Assembly: GCA_019638395.1 (NCBI GenBank)
Contig: JAHBTX010000004.1
Span: 494,411-558,410, forward strand
DNA length: 64,000 bases
DNA from: Cyclobacteriaceae bacterium
Lineage (GTDB): Bacteria > Bacteroidota > Bacteroidia > Cytophagales > Cyclobacteriaceae
Reading direction: 5' to 3'
In this document: piece by piece, positions 1 through 9,152 of the stretch
How the letters are laid out: each line of letters opens with the position of its first letter
Position numbering within the stretch: the stretch's first letter is position 1
Made by a program: the position numbers and the translations under genes
The notes under the pieces: generated by a model
What the model was told of the DNA's origin: nothing
The model's input: the letters and a program-made list of their open reading frames with translations, nothing else
Databases searched by the model: none

Positions 1-2
1 AA

Positions 3-299
3 GACGGGCGGATTTATGGAGTCACGTTTGTCGATAACCAAATGCGGGTGGTGTTTAATGGGAGTGATCTGGGTAAAGCATACAGCGCCAAGGCGCTGAT
101 GGATCGACTCACTAACCTAGATGAAAGTTCCTTTCGCGGGGAGTCGGTTAATCCACCCACACCGGAGGGTCATGCATCAACTGGTTTGGAACAACTGGTA
201 ACGGACCTTATTCAGGCTCAACCAACGGATGCTACATCACCAGATGCAGCCCTGAAAAAACGGAAAAAGAAACGCAGAGCAAAAAGACAATCACGATGA
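3..299 (+). CDS. Relaxase/mobilization nuclease, C-terminal fragment (partial)
   Basis: The reading frame is already open at the left edge, so this is the 3' end of a gene whose start lies outside the window. The visible part reads GRIYGVTFVDNQMRVVFNGSD followed by LGKAYSAKALMDRL, a stretch typical of the C-terminal part of Bacteroidota MobB/BfmB-type relaxases, then a low-complexity tail ending in a Lys/Arg-rich stretch (KKRKKKRRAKRQSR). A relaxase nicks the transfer origin and leads the strand into the recipient. The position directly before a VirD4-type coupling gene on the same strand fits this. The catalytic His/Tyr region is not in view, so the assignment rests on the tail and on context. 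Confidence 0.7.
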   Translation, partial: DGRIYGVTFVDNQMRVVFNGSDLGKAYSAKALMDRLTNLDESSFRGESVNPPTPEGHASTGLEQLVTDLIQAQPTDATSPDAALKKRKKKRRAKRQSR

Positions 300-328
300 G
301 TGCTCCACGAAATAAAATGTTCAAAACT

Positions 329-360
329 CCCCTCTCCTTCGGAGAGGGGTTAGGGGTGAG
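329..360 (+). repeat. REP-like palindrome, copy 1, abutting a start codon
   Basis: A perfect 9-bp stem (cccctctcc / ggagagggg, 329-337 and 341-349) with a 3-base loop is followed by the tail ttaggggtgag. Read on the minus strand the element translates to the familiar Bacteroidota repeat peptide LTPNPSPKERG. It fills most of the relaxase/coupling-protein gap and its tail supplies gaggct immediately before the ATG at 364. Related copies are at 11286, 12263 and 16417. Confidence 0.8.
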
Positions 361-363
361 GCT

Positions 364-2298
364 ATGAATACAGGAGAGAACGAACAAGCATTGCGTAAGA
401 TCATTGACTTTATCCGGCTGATAAGTCTCGTGATCCTGCTTATCCATTTCTATATAGCCGGATATGCATACTACCATAGTGTTGGGCTAACCCATCGGGT
501 CGCTGATCAGATTCTCGTATCGCTTGCACACACCGGGCTATTCACCAGTTCCCTGAAAGCAAAAACAATTGCGCTAGGTTTACTGGTGATCTCCCTTGTC
601 GGAGCAAAAGGGAAAAAGGATGAGACGTTAACCTGGTGGAAACCCATACTCTGTATAATAGTAGGGGTTGGACTGTACTATGGTGCTCAACTGCTTTTTC
701 TAATGAAACAGGATGCCCCCACACAGTTGGTAATTTACTATGGACTTTCGGCTATAGGCTATCTCCTGATCCTCACCGGCGGCACCTTGTTAACCCGTTT
801 AATTAAGCTGCGGTTTCGCAAGGACATCTTCAATAAGCTCAATGAATCGTTTCCGCAGGAAGAAAGATTGCTGGAGAATGAATACTCCATCAACCTCCCG
901 GCAGCCTATAACCTGCAAGGTAAAAGACGCAAAAGCTGGATCAATGTGATTAACCCCTTTCGTTCCTCGCTCGTCATCGGTACACCCGGTGCGGGTAAGT
1001 CTTACTTTGTCATCAGACACATCATCGCCCAACACATCCGCAAAGGCTTCGCCATGTTCATCTATGATTTTAAGTATGATGACCTCACCCGCATTGCCTA
1101 TAACATGTTGTTAAAAAATGCCAAGGTGTATCCGGTGTTGCCAAAATTTTATGTCATCAACTTTGAAGACCTCTCGCGGACACATCGGTGCAATCCGTTA
1201 GACCCTGCCACCATGGATGATATCACAGATGCCACTGAGTCTTCCAGAACCATCATGCTTGGACTCAACCGGGAATGGATCAAAAAGCAAGGGGACTTTT
1301 TCGTGGAATCACCCATCAACTTTGTTACTGGCATCATCTGGTTTCTGCGCAAGCATGAAGACGGCAAGTACTGCACATTGCCGCATGTGATTGAACTCAT
1401 GCAATTGGAATACCCACAGCTTTTTAAGCTACTGCGCACAGAACCGGAAATAGAAGTACTGATTAATCCGTTTGAGTCTGCTTTTAAGAATGAAGCCATG
1501 GAACAATTGGAAGGGCAGATCGCCAGTGCCAAGATCAGCATGGCTCGCCTCGCTTCACCACAATTATATTATGTGTTGTCAGGAAATGATTTTACGCTTG
1601 ACATCAACAACCCCAAAGAACCCAAGTTGGTGTGCATGGGTAACAATCCGCAGAAGCAACAGATCTATGGAGCCGTGTTGTCGCTTTACATTTCCAGGGT
1701 GATCAAACTGGTTAACAAAAAGCACCAGCAGAAATGCAGTTTGATCTTTGATGAATTCCCCACCATTTACTTCAATGGGATTGACGGGTTGATCGCCACG
1801 GCCCGCGCTAACAAAGTGGCCACCACGCTAGCCGTGCAGGATTATAGCCAGCTCAAAAAGGATTACGGAAAAGATCAGGCTGAGGTAATCATGAACATTG
1901 TGGGCAATGTGATCAGCGGCCAGGTAGTAGGGGATACCGCCAAACTTTTATCAGAGCGTTTTGGCAAGATTGTGCAGGAACGCGAAAGCATTTCCATCAA
2001 CCGGACGGAAACATCCGTCAGTCGTTCCACGCAACTGGATGCGGCAATCCCACCTTCCAAGATTGCCGCACTTTCATCCGGTGAGTTTGTGGGTACTGTG
2101 TCGGATGATCCGGATCAGAAGATTGAGTTGAAAGTCTTTCACGCAGAGATTCTCAATGATCATGACGCTATCAGGAAAGAGGAGCAGGGGTACAAAGCAA
2201 TGCCCCCCATTCGCAGCATCAGCCAGTATGAAATTCAGCAGAACTATTTCAGGATCAAGCGGGACATACAGGACATCGTAAAATATAAACTTAAGTAA
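364..2298 (+). CDS. mobC: VirD4/TraG-type coupling protein (MobC-like)
   Basis: This 644-residue type IV coupling protein is the membrane ATPase that recruits the relaxosome to the mating channel. The N-terminus (about residues 15-150) has four hydrophobic segments that anchor it in the inner membrane. A Walker A motif GTPGAGKS is at residues 206-213, and a Walker B with acidic pair (LIFDEF, D463/E464) is in the C-terminal half, followed by the TARANKVATTLAVQDYSQL stretch characteristic of TraG/VirD4 proteins. Length and order (relaxase, then coupling protein) match the MobC proteins of Bacteroides conjugative elements. The ATG follows a REP-like palindrome. The protein should work with the TraG (VirB4) ATPase encoded at 11717. 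The family is secure; the name mobC is by analogy. Confidence 0.92.
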   Translation: MNTGENEQALRKIIDFIRLISLVILLIHFYIAGYAYYHSVGLTHRVADQILVSLAHTGLFTSSLKAKTIALGLLVISLVGAKGKKDETLTWWKPILCIIVGVGLYYGAQLLFLMKQDAPTQLVIYYGLSAIGYLLILTGGTLLTRLIKLRFRKDIFNKLNESFPQEERLLENEYSINLPAAYNLQGKRRKSWINVINPFRSSLVIGTPGAGKSYFVIRHIIAQHIRKGFAMFIYDFKYDDLTRIAYNMLLKNAKVYPVLPKFYVINFEDLSRTHRCNPLDPATMDDITDATESSRTIMLGLNREWIKKQGDFFVESPINFVTGIIWFLRKHEDGKYCTLPHVIELMQLEYPQLFKLLRTEPEIEVLINPFESAFKNEAMEQLEGQIASAKISMARLASPQLYYVLSGNDFTLDINNPKEPKLVCMGNNPQKQQIYGAVLSLYISRVIKLVNKKHQQKCSLIFDEFPTIYFNGIDGLIATARANKVATTLAVQDYSQLKKDYGKDQAEVIMNIVGNVISGQVVGDTAKLLSERFGKIVQERESISINRTETSVSRSTQLDAAIPPSKIAALSSGEFVGTVSDDPDQKIELKVFHAEILNDHDAIRKEEQGYKAMPPIRSISQYEIQQNYFRIKRDIQDIVKYKLK

Positions 2299-2317
2299 CG
2301 TATAGAAATCTGAATCT

Positions 2318-2355
2318 TACTAAATACCAATGACTCAATACTAACTACTAGGTTT
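2318..2355 (+). repeat. GACTA-rich spacer, copy 1
   Basis: The gap between the coupling-protein gene and rteC is built of degenerate 'actaa/gact' units (for example atactaactactagg). Similar spacers occur at 11684-11714, 17622-17703, 21596-21660 and, most densely, 36400-36525. They are non-coding and of unknown function. Confidence 0.5.
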
Positions 2356-3162
2356 ATGAATATTATTCAATTCTCCGCAAGCCTGGAGGCAAAAATGAAA
2401 CTGGAACTGGATACCTTGAATGCAGATCAGGATGAAATTATCAAGATTGGTAAAACGTTGAGTTTTATCCGCGAGTTAATCACTGAACTCAAAGTCTTTA
2501 CTCGAAATTACAAATTCCAAAACCAAGCCGAAGAGATTCAGTTCTTCAAAGAAGTGAAGCCGGTATTCCTGAGTCAGTATTTCTATTACAAAAAAGTATT
2601 CGCTATTCGCCTGTTTGATTCATTCAAGGACGCAAAAAGTAGAAAAGCAAATTATCGTTCGCTCCTTAAACGACTTGAAAGGTCTGTGGAAAAGAATCTT
2701 GAATTCTACCAGTATTGTATGTCGGGAAGCAAGTTCATGGATACGGACTACTTTACCCGTGGGAATCAGAGTAGCAGATCACCTGCACTGGATGAAAGTT
2801 TCTCAACCGGGTATGATGCCAAGCTGGCGAAGATTCTGGCCAACGAATTGCTAAAGAAATACATTCTTACATCGATGAATAAAAACAACTCGGAAATTGT
2901 GGATGGTCATGTCTTGACGTGGACTGATTCAAAAGCGTCCTTGATCGAGTTAATTTATGCTCTACATTCAGCAAAGGTGTTTAATCAAGGAGTTGCAGAT
3001 ATTAAACACGTTGCCTCGACCTTTGAAAATTTATTCAATATAAGCCTTGGCAACTATTATCGTGTGATACAGGAGATAAGGATACGAAAGAGTGGACAGA
3101 CGAATTTTTTGGATCAGTTGAAGAGCAAGCTCGAGAATAGATTCAACGAGCATGGACAGTAA
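2356..3162 (+). CDS. rteC: RteC-family regulator of conjugative element
   Basis: This 268-residue protein matches RteC, which in CTnDOT acts with RteA/RteB to switch on excision genes. The diagnostic part is the C-terminal third, with LTWTDSKASLIELIYALHSA, a helix-turn-helix-like middle, and FENLFNISLGNYYRVIQEIR plus IRKSGQTNFLDQL at the end. The N-terminal 150 residues are helical and less conserved, as usual. No rteA/rteB two-component pair is seen in the window, so how it is controlled here is open. It is followed tail-to-tail by the minus-strand STAND/dynamin operon only 17 bases away. Confidence 0.88.
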   Translation: MNIIQFSASLEAKMKLELDTLNADQDEIIKIGKTLSFIRELITELKVFTRNYKFQNQAEEIQFFKEVKPVFLSQYFYYKKVFAIRLFDSFKDAKSRKANYRSLLKRLERSVEKNLEFYQYCMSGSKFMDTDYFTRGNQSSRSPALDESFSTGYDAKLAKILANELLKKYILTSMNKNNSEIVDGHVLTWTDSKASLIELIYALHSAKVFNQGVADIKHVASTFENLFNISLGNYYRVIQEIRIRKSGQTNFLDQLKSKLENRFNEHGQ

Positions 3163-3179
3163 TCGCAAATTGTTTTACC

Positions 3180-5504
3180 CTACTTAAACGTTGTTAGCTC
3201 ACTTACCAGTTTGTCCAACTCAATAGATTCTTCTTTAAGTTGAGCAACGCACAACAGATAGTCATTTTTTTCTTCGCGCGACAACTGGTGAGTTTTTATC
3301 TTATTTATCTGGTTATTTATATCAGAAAAGTAAAGAGATAATTTTTGGTCGGCATAATTATGAACCGATACAAAAATTTCTCCGACTCCAAGTGAGAACT
3401 TTGTTTTTAAGTCTGTAATGACAGAATCACATTTCGCACGACTGGATTCAACAATCTTGGTTACTCGTCTGGCCCGTCTGGTCTCCTGAGTAAAAAACAA
3501 GAGGCCAAGAAATCCGGCAGCAGCGCTGCCGAGAATTGTCCCGATAGCCGCATAAGGATTAATGATAAAGGCTATGATTCCCCCGAGAATACCCATTCCA
3601 AACGCGGGTGACAAATCAATTGCCGGAATATTCATTGTTTCAATTGGGCTAAGATCAGGCATTCTGGTTTGCGTATTGCTACTCACAATCTCACGAATTT
3701 TTCTCAGATTGCTCTCAATCCATATGTCAACATCGTTCTTATAGAGATTCACCTGCTCCATGCAAACTGAATTTGACCTTGTGATAATAACTTCCATTTC
3801 AGATATAAGGAATTTCTTTATGTCGTTGTCTTTTGGAAGTGACTCATTAAGGGGAACAGCCTTCAGTTTTCGTTCTAATCGAAGCAGCAATTCATGTTTT
3901 TCCGATTCCAAAAAAAGGTCAATATTGTCTGCTGTAATTTTGTTTTTATTCTTAAGCATATCCCTGAGCTCAGGGAGCTTGTCTCGAATATCCTTAATCG
4001 CTTGGTGTAGTTTCTCCAAAGTCTCTGAGTCAATCAGTCGGGTATTCAGAAGATCGATAAACGAATTGTAGCTGTTGTAAATTTCCCTCGTTACATCCAA
4101 AAGTCTATAAATACCGGCTTTGTCGCCCTCTAGAAGATAGGTCCAAATACCCTGTTCAAGATTGTACAAAGGGTCGTTTGGATAGGTCGTGCCTTGGCTG
4201 GCGGATTCAAAACTTTTCCTTGCGCTTATAAAAGCAATCTTGGAATCTACTTTGTCAGCCAATCCTAACCGTTTTAAGTCATAGGCAATTCGATTATTTA
4301 GACTTTCAAGTTCACTATCTGTAAGAAAATCAATTTTATTGAAAACGAGAAAAACCTTATCCAGGTGCGATGTCATGTCCTCTAACTGGCGCTTGAATTC
4401 GGACTTAAAAGCAAATCCACCGGTTTTATGAGGTGAAACGTCAATCAAATAGATTATTGCATTGAAGGTTTTTACATAAGAAAGTGTATGTTGTAGAATC
4501 TCATCATCTGGATCATCTAGTCCCGGTACATCGAATATTGATATGCCTCTTTCCAGTGATGGATTTACTATAGAGACACAAACAAATTTGATTTGCTTGA
4601 CTTTGCTTAGATCTTCTGTCTGCGAAACGTATTTCTCAATGGTCTGAAGTGAGAATCTTTCTACGTGCTTACTATTGTCTTTGAAGTAGACGATGATTTC
4701 ATTTTTAGTTCCTGGGATGATCTGAATTGGGACTCCCGTTGTTTGATAGATACCGATTGGCGAAATGTTCATCTTCAGCAATGCATTAATGAGAGTACTC
4801 TTGCCTGCCCGCGATGGGCCAGCAACGGCAATCCTGTAAATGGCTAGCTCGATCTTATCAAACAGAATATCAATGTCCCTCTGAGTTGAGTCAAACCCGA
4901 ATCGTGACGTAACATTTTTGAAACGATCCAACAGAAACTTAACCTTATCACGCAATTGAAAGTACTGACCAGGCAATATTGAGACCGTATTTCTTTTCTT
5001 TGACTGCAAATACGATCTAGTACCATGAATGAAATCCTGCGAGATTAGATTTTCAGAAGAGAACTTAATGGCAATAGTCCGTTTACTGATCCAATCGGGA
5101 TTTTGCTTAGTTAAAAGATTGACCAATAGATCATCTATCCACAATGCGTAGAACAACCCGTTTTGTAAATCATTTACAACTAACAGGACGCTGATATTTG
5201 ATTTTACATAATCTTTAATTTTACGGGTATCGATTCCCAGTGAAAAATATTCTGCTTTTATTGGAACCCTTGCTGTAGCCTTAAGCTGTACCAGAAAATG
5301 ATTTGAATCCAATTCAACATTTCCATTAGAATTTTCTTTAGCATAAAGGGTAACAAGACCATCAACTCCATAATCACGCTGATTCCAATTCACAACGCAC
5401 GGCTCAATAAGTTTTTCAAAATTTCTTTTGGATTGCTGTTCCTTCCGGTGAGAACTATGGTAGACTGGTCCTTTTTTCATGTCTGACAATAGCTTATTTG
5501 TCAA
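3180..5504 (-). CDS. DUF4365 (nuclease-like) domain fused to dynamin-family GTPase
   Basis: The 774-residue protein has three parts. Residues about 20-165 form a DUF4365 domain, a PD-(D/E)XK nuclease relative, with RDYGVDG (D48) and FLVQLKA (Q73, K75) in the expected places. Residues about 205-420 are a dynamin-like GTPase: P-loop GPSRAGKST (229-237), switch threonines near 255, DVPG (325-328) and NKID (389-392). The remainder is mostly helical with a hydrophobic Gly/Ala-rich hairpin near 635-670, as in membrane-remodelling bacterial dynamins. It is the last gene of a four-gene operon and overlaps the STAND gene by 11 bases. Dynamin-like proteins and DUF4365 domains both occur in phage-defence loci, so a membrane or nucleic-acid effector role is plausible but inferred. 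Confidence 0.82.
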   Translation of the reverse strand: MTNKLLSDMKKGPVYHSSHRKEQQSKRNFEKLIEPCVVNWNQRDYGVDGLVTLYAKENSNGNVELDSNHFLVQLKATARVPIKAEYFSLGIDTRKIKDYVKSNISVLLVVNDLQNGLFYALWIDDLLVNLLTKQNPDWISKRTIAIKFSSENLISQDFIHGTRSYLQSKKRNTVSILPGQYFQLRDKVKFLLDRFKNVTSRFGFDSTQRDIDILFDKIELAIYRIAVAGPSRAGKSTLINALLKMNISPIGIYQTTGVPIQIIPGTKNEIIVYFKDNSKHVERFSLQTIEKYVSQTEDLSKVKQIKFVCVSIVNPSLERGISIFDVPGLDDPDDEILQHTLSYVKTFNAIIYLIDVSPHKTGGFAFKSEFKRQLEDMTSHLDKVFLVFNKIDFLTDSELESLNNRIAYDLKRLGLADKVDSKIAFISARKSFESASQGTTYPNDPLYNLEQGIWTYLLEGDKAGIYRLLDVTREIYNSYNSFIDLLNTRLIDSETLEKLHQAIKDIRDKLPELRDMLKNKNKITADNIDLFLESEKHELLLRLERKLKAVPLNESLPKDNDIKKFLISEMEVIITRSNSVCMEQVNLYKNDVDIWIESNLRKIREIVSSNTQTRMPDLSPIETMNIPAIDLSPAFGMGILGGIIAFIINPYAAIGTILGSAAAGFLGLLFFTQETRRARRVTKIVESSRAKCDSVITDLKTKFSLGVGEIFVSVHNYADQKLSLYFSDINNQINKIKTHQLSREEKNDYLLCVAQLKEESIELDKLVSELTTFK

Positions 5505-8500
5505 ATAGTTTATCCTTTAGTTTTGAAATATCAGGACCAAACGCTGATGTAACTGGTTCTTCCTGATCAATATCAACGTAATCAAATACTTTCGCAGCGT
5601 AGTTGTAAATCTTTTTCCGCTCAGCCATTACACTTAAAACGTCTTTTTGATACAAGTGACCTTTGATACCCATAACAGACCTTGTAAAAAAGTGAAAGGA
5701 TGTCTTGTTATCCGGATAGGCGTTTAGATTGGAATATTTTTCATACTGCCTTCCAATTAGAATCATTTCTTGAATTTCGTAGTTAGCCTTATCCATGTGA
5801 ACAGACTGCGTCTCTTCATCGTAAAGTTCTGATTCAGGAGGTACCACACCTTTCATAACCTCGGCATATTTATCTGAATACCAATGAATCCATATCGGGC
5901 AATGCAACGCTTTTATCGTCTTCGCATCGTCCAATACCAGTTTAGGTTCCTCATGCAATAGGAGAACTAATGCCAAGGCAAGCTTTAGGCATACAGGCTC
6001 ATCATCAAAAACATGGATCTCAAGGTTGAGGCCTGGCTCAACGCTACAAAGGATAATCAACTCTTCGTTCACGTGACGGAGAGAGAAAAAGCTTAGTTTA
6101 GATTCAAGCCTTGCTGAATAATCAAGCAACTCATCCATCCCTACAAGGTTCCCAGACTGCTCAATTGCAAAGCCTAAAATGCTATATGAGTATTTTGCTC
6201 TTCCAATATTATCGGTAATGCAATGCAGTGTGTGTTGGTAGTGTGCTTTACCCCCAAGGTCCTTGAACTTCTCGCAATAGTCAATATAAAGTAAGAACTG
6301 TCGGATTAGGTTTGGATGATCAACTTGCGTGGTGAAATATATTTTGAATATTTTCTCAAAAAGTTCAAATACAATTGTTGCTTTATCGACACGGAGTAGT
6401 TGCTTAACTAGGTTACTGTACTGAAGTTCCTCAGCCGTCTCAATCCAAACTGAAAGCACTCGAATACATTCTTCATTTTCATTAGCATCACGATATAAGT
6501 CGATCGCCTCATTCAGCCGGCTTTGTCGACTATTTCTGAACTCATGTATTTTCCCATAATTCGCTGCTGCATGCTCCAAGGTTTGTGCGGCTTCCTTTAT
6601 TTTTCCTATTCGTTTTAATGCCTCAGCTTTTTCACAGTAAGCGTTTGCAATTCCATAGTAAAAATTAATTTTCGTACTAATCTGAATCGACTTATCTGCG
6701 TATGCAATGCCTAAATCTAAATTTCCTTTTTCAGTATAAACGCCGGCCAGAATCCAGTAAATCCTTCCGATTTCCTTCTTTAGGCTATACTCAACAGCAT
6801 AGCTCAACGCTTCATGGTAAATCGTAAGTGACTCGTCCGTTTTTCCTTCGTCCCTAACTACATTCGCATAATTGACCAGGTTTAGTACAACCTTCGCTTT
6901 TAACTGATGCTTCTGGCAAAGCTGTACTGCCCTCATCGCGTAAGACCTGGCCTTTTCAAACATGCTTTTTTGCCGATAAATACTCGTCAACGAATTGAGT
7001 ACTACAACCTGCATACTAAAATTGGACCGTTTCTCGATAAGTTCAAGCAAAGTTAATCCATGCGACTCCGCTTCACTCAAAAATGAAGGCATCTGTGCAA
7101 GGCAAGTAACTAAGTTGAGCAAGGAGCTCATCATACCATGCATGTTGCCTTCTTTCTCAAACAATTGATAAGCTTCTCGACACGCTACAGCTCCCTTTTC
7201 AAATTCATGCAGGTCAACATAGATTTTTGACAAATTGACCAAGATCAATGCCTTTGAATCCCGGTCCTTAATTTCTTCAAAAACTGTATCTGCCAATTTC
7301 AGAGCATCCTGAACCTTTCCATAAAGCATGAGATCCATTGCTTTAAACATTTTCGCAGATGAAAAAATGACTTTCTCATCTGGCTCTATCACGTCTTTAA
7401 GGAATACAAGGGCTTTATCGATCGCTTCCGTTGAAGCCAATCTGTTTCCAAGCCAATGATGTACCAAGCAGAGGTGATAGTTCGCATATCCTTTTTCGAA
7501 GTTTGATTTTGCAAATCTTAGTTTGGTTGTGAGAACTTTGAGCGCGAACACTACGTCGCCCGAATCGATTAGGTTTCGGAAGACCTCAAAGAGATAATTT
7601 GACAATGATTCAGGATCAATGTCAATCAAAAGATATGTTGCCTCTACGATTTTTTCTTTTTTTAACCAGTAAGCTCCCATTCTTCTAGCATATGCTTCGT
7701 ACAGTCCGTTACTTGTGAGCATACTCTTGACAAACTCCTCAAAAGAAGCATGGAATATCTCAAGGTTACCATTCGTGTTTTTTACTAAAGGACTAAGTAA
7801 CTCAATGCCATTGGAGACCTTGCTAATGGAAGTGTCAATAATTTCGGACAACTCTAATAATCTAAGGTAGGAATATCCCAAAGACACATAGCCTAAGATT
7901 TCCTGCTGCTCCCAAGCTAGACTGCTCCATATTTGCGTCTGAAATTCTTCAATATCCTTAGGCAGTGGACTAATCTGATTTCTTGAAAAATACAATAAGT
8001 AAAGAGGATTTCCCTCGGATGCTGCAAACACGGTATTGAAGTCGACTATCCCCATGCTTACGCCATAGCCCTCAAGAAAATACTTCACCTCATCTTCGGT
8101 GAAGGGCCTACAAGGATAAAATTGAATCGCTTGTGATTCAAAGAGCGTTTTGCTTCGACTAACAAACAGAAACTTACTCCCAAATTTTTCGAGCGCTATC
8201 AACCTTTTACACAATTCAGGATTACGTTCGCAGTCATCAACTAAAAAATACTGCGTGGCATCTTGAAGTTCAGCCTGAATGTAATCAAAAGCCCGATCGA
8301 TGTCAGTTAACTCAATCAAATCTCTATTACTTTGCCTTCTCATCTTGTTAACCAGATAGAAGAGTACATTGACCGAAGATCGATCTTTAACAGACACATA
8401 GACTACCTGCTTCGATTCTATCAACTGGTATACTAAGGTAGTCTTGCCAATACCAGGTGGTCCATGTAGTACCAATTGCTGAGAATGCTCAAGTTTGGAC

Positions 8501-8706
8501 AGCACATCCTCGACAATGTCTTTGCGAACGATTAGCTTTTGCTTTCCATATTCATTTCTCAAGATGTCTAAAAAATCAATCGAAGTGAGAAAATTCAAAT
8601 CTTGCTGCTTTTGCTTTTCGAGTAAGGCAACGACTTCATCCGACTGATGTAAGTGCATCCCACCCTGGATGTTGTAAATATTATCTGCATTCTGTTCAGT
8701 AATCAA
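5494..8706 (-). CDS. STAND/NLR-like ATPase with TPR-type repeats
   Basis: The 1070-residue protein has the layout of bacterial NLR-like (STAND) sensors. A short N-terminal motif QNADNIYNIQGG lies at residues 5-16. A P-loop GPPGIGKT is at 82-89, a Walker B-like FLVDDCE at 154-160 (D157/D158), and a sensor-like KFLFVSRSK near 178. A winged-helix-like segment follows, then a long superhelix of TPR-like repeats (about 370-850; for example ANYHLCLVHHWLGN and YANVVRDEGKTDESLTIYHEAL) and a C-terminal domain I do not recognise. There is no built-in effector domain at the N-terminus, which points to an effector in trans, probably the overlapping 149-residue gene. It overlaps that gene by 4 bases (ATGA) and the dynamin gene by 11. 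The repeats would serve as ligand sensor. The defence role is inferred from architecture and setting. Confidence 0.85.
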   Translation of the reverse strand: MITEQNADNIYNIQGGMHLHQSDEVVALLEKQKQQDLNFLTSIDFLDILRNEYGKQKLIVRKDIVEDVLSKLEHSQQLVLHGPPGIGKTTLVYQLIESKQVVYVSVKDRSSVNVLFYLVNKMRRQSNRDLIELTDIDRAFDYIQAELQDATQYFLVDDCERNPELCKRLIALEKFGSKFLFVSRSKTLFESQAIQFYPCRPFTEDEVKYFLEGYGVSMGIVDFNTVFAASEGNPLYLLYFSRNQISPLPKDIEEFQTQIWSSLAWEQQEILGYVSLGYSYLRLLELSEIIDTSISKVSNGIELLSPLVKNTNGNLEIFHASFEEFVKSMLTSNGLYEAYARRMGAYWLKKEKIVEATYLLIDIDPESLSNYLFEVFRNLIDSGDVVFALKVLTTKLRFAKSNFEKGYANYHLCLVHHWLGNRLASTEAIDKALVFLKDVIEPDEKVIFSSAKMFKAMDLMLYGKVQDALKLADTVFEEIKDRDSKALILVNLSKIYVDLHEFEKGAVACREAYQLFEKEGNMHGMMSSLLNLVTCLAQMPSFLSEAESHGLTLLELIEKRSNFSMQVVVLNSLTSIYRQKSMFEKARSYAMRAVQLCQKHQLKAKVVLNLVNYANVVRDEGKTDESLTIYHEALSYAVEYSLKKEIGRIYWILAGVYTEKGNLDLGIAYADKSIQISTKINFYYGIANAYCEKAEALKRIGKIKEAAQTLEHAAANYGKIHEFRNSRQSRLNEAIDLYRDANENEECIRVLSVWIETAEELQYSNLVKQLLRVDKATIVFELFEKIFKIYFTTQVDHPNLIRQFLLYIDYCEKFKDLGGKAHYQHTLHCITDNIGRAKYSYSILGFAIEQSGNLVGMDELLDYSARLESKLSFFSLRHVNEELIILCSVEPGLNLEIHVFDDEPVCLKLALALVLLLHEEPKLVLDDAKTIKALHCPIWIHWYSDKYAEVMKGVVPPESELYDEETQSVHMDKANYEIQEMILIGRQYEKYSNLNAYPDNKTSFHFFTRSVMGIKGHLYQKDVLSVMAERKKIYNYAAKVFDYVDIDQEEPVTSAFGPDISKLKDKLFDK

Positions 8707-9152
8707 GATTTCTTCTTCTTTGGTTTTTGAATAAAATCACCCTGAATATTGAAAATATTCTTTTTAGCATTTTGAACTCCGATATTAAAGCCTTTCTTGT
8801 TGGCGAAGCTCATCTCGTTTATGGTTGAGATTGTGGCTTTGTTCTCTTTGATCCACTCCTTAATCAATTCTGATAATTCGTTAGAATACTCCTGACCAGA
8901 TATTTTTTCGTACTGACTCTTCAAATCAATTTCCGGATCTTTTGAATCCTCTGGTTCAATTTCACAAATGTTCTTAATGAATTGATCGGCATCCTTATCC
9001 TTCTTGAAAAACTTTTTGATTTTGCCTTTTAAACTTTTGAAGTCAAAGACTTTCTTTAGGGCATCGTAAGCAGCATTTGCAATTATTTTTGAGGCTATTT
9101 CGGCTTTGTACTCCAATACAAAAGCACACAAGGCTGAGAATATTGTTATCAT
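8703..9152 (-). CDS. Small putative effector with C-terminal NLR-type signalling motif
   Basis: This 149-residue protein matches no family I recognise. The first ~35 residues (MITIFSALCAFVLEY, then an amphipathic Ala/Ile-rich helix) could associate with membrane. The middle is charged (KIKKFFKKDKDAD, then an acidic stretch). The tail carries FNIGVQNAKKNIFNIQGDF at 122-140 followed by a Lys cluster. The QNA-x-NI-[FY]-NIQG core recurs at the N-terminus of the downstream STAND protein. An effector with a C-terminal motif matched at the N-terminus of the adjacent NLR is the known layout of bacterial amyloid-signalling pairs. The gene overlaps both neighbours by 4 bases. Function is inferred; a membrane-damaging helical effector is one possibility. 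Confidence 0.7.
   Translation of the reverse strand: MITIFSALCAFVLEYKAEIASKIIANAAYDALKKVFDFKSLKGKIKKFFKKDKDADQFIKNICEIEPEDSKDPEIDLKSQYEKISGQEYSNELSELIKEWIKENKATISTINEMSFANKKGFNIGVQNAKKNIFNIQGDFIQKPKKKKS

Noticed and set aside
232-477. 81-codon minus-strand frame with SLTPNPSPKERG
   Set aside because: It is the antisense reading of the REP-like repeat and of the coupling-protein start. The peptide is a well-known artefact of this repeat.
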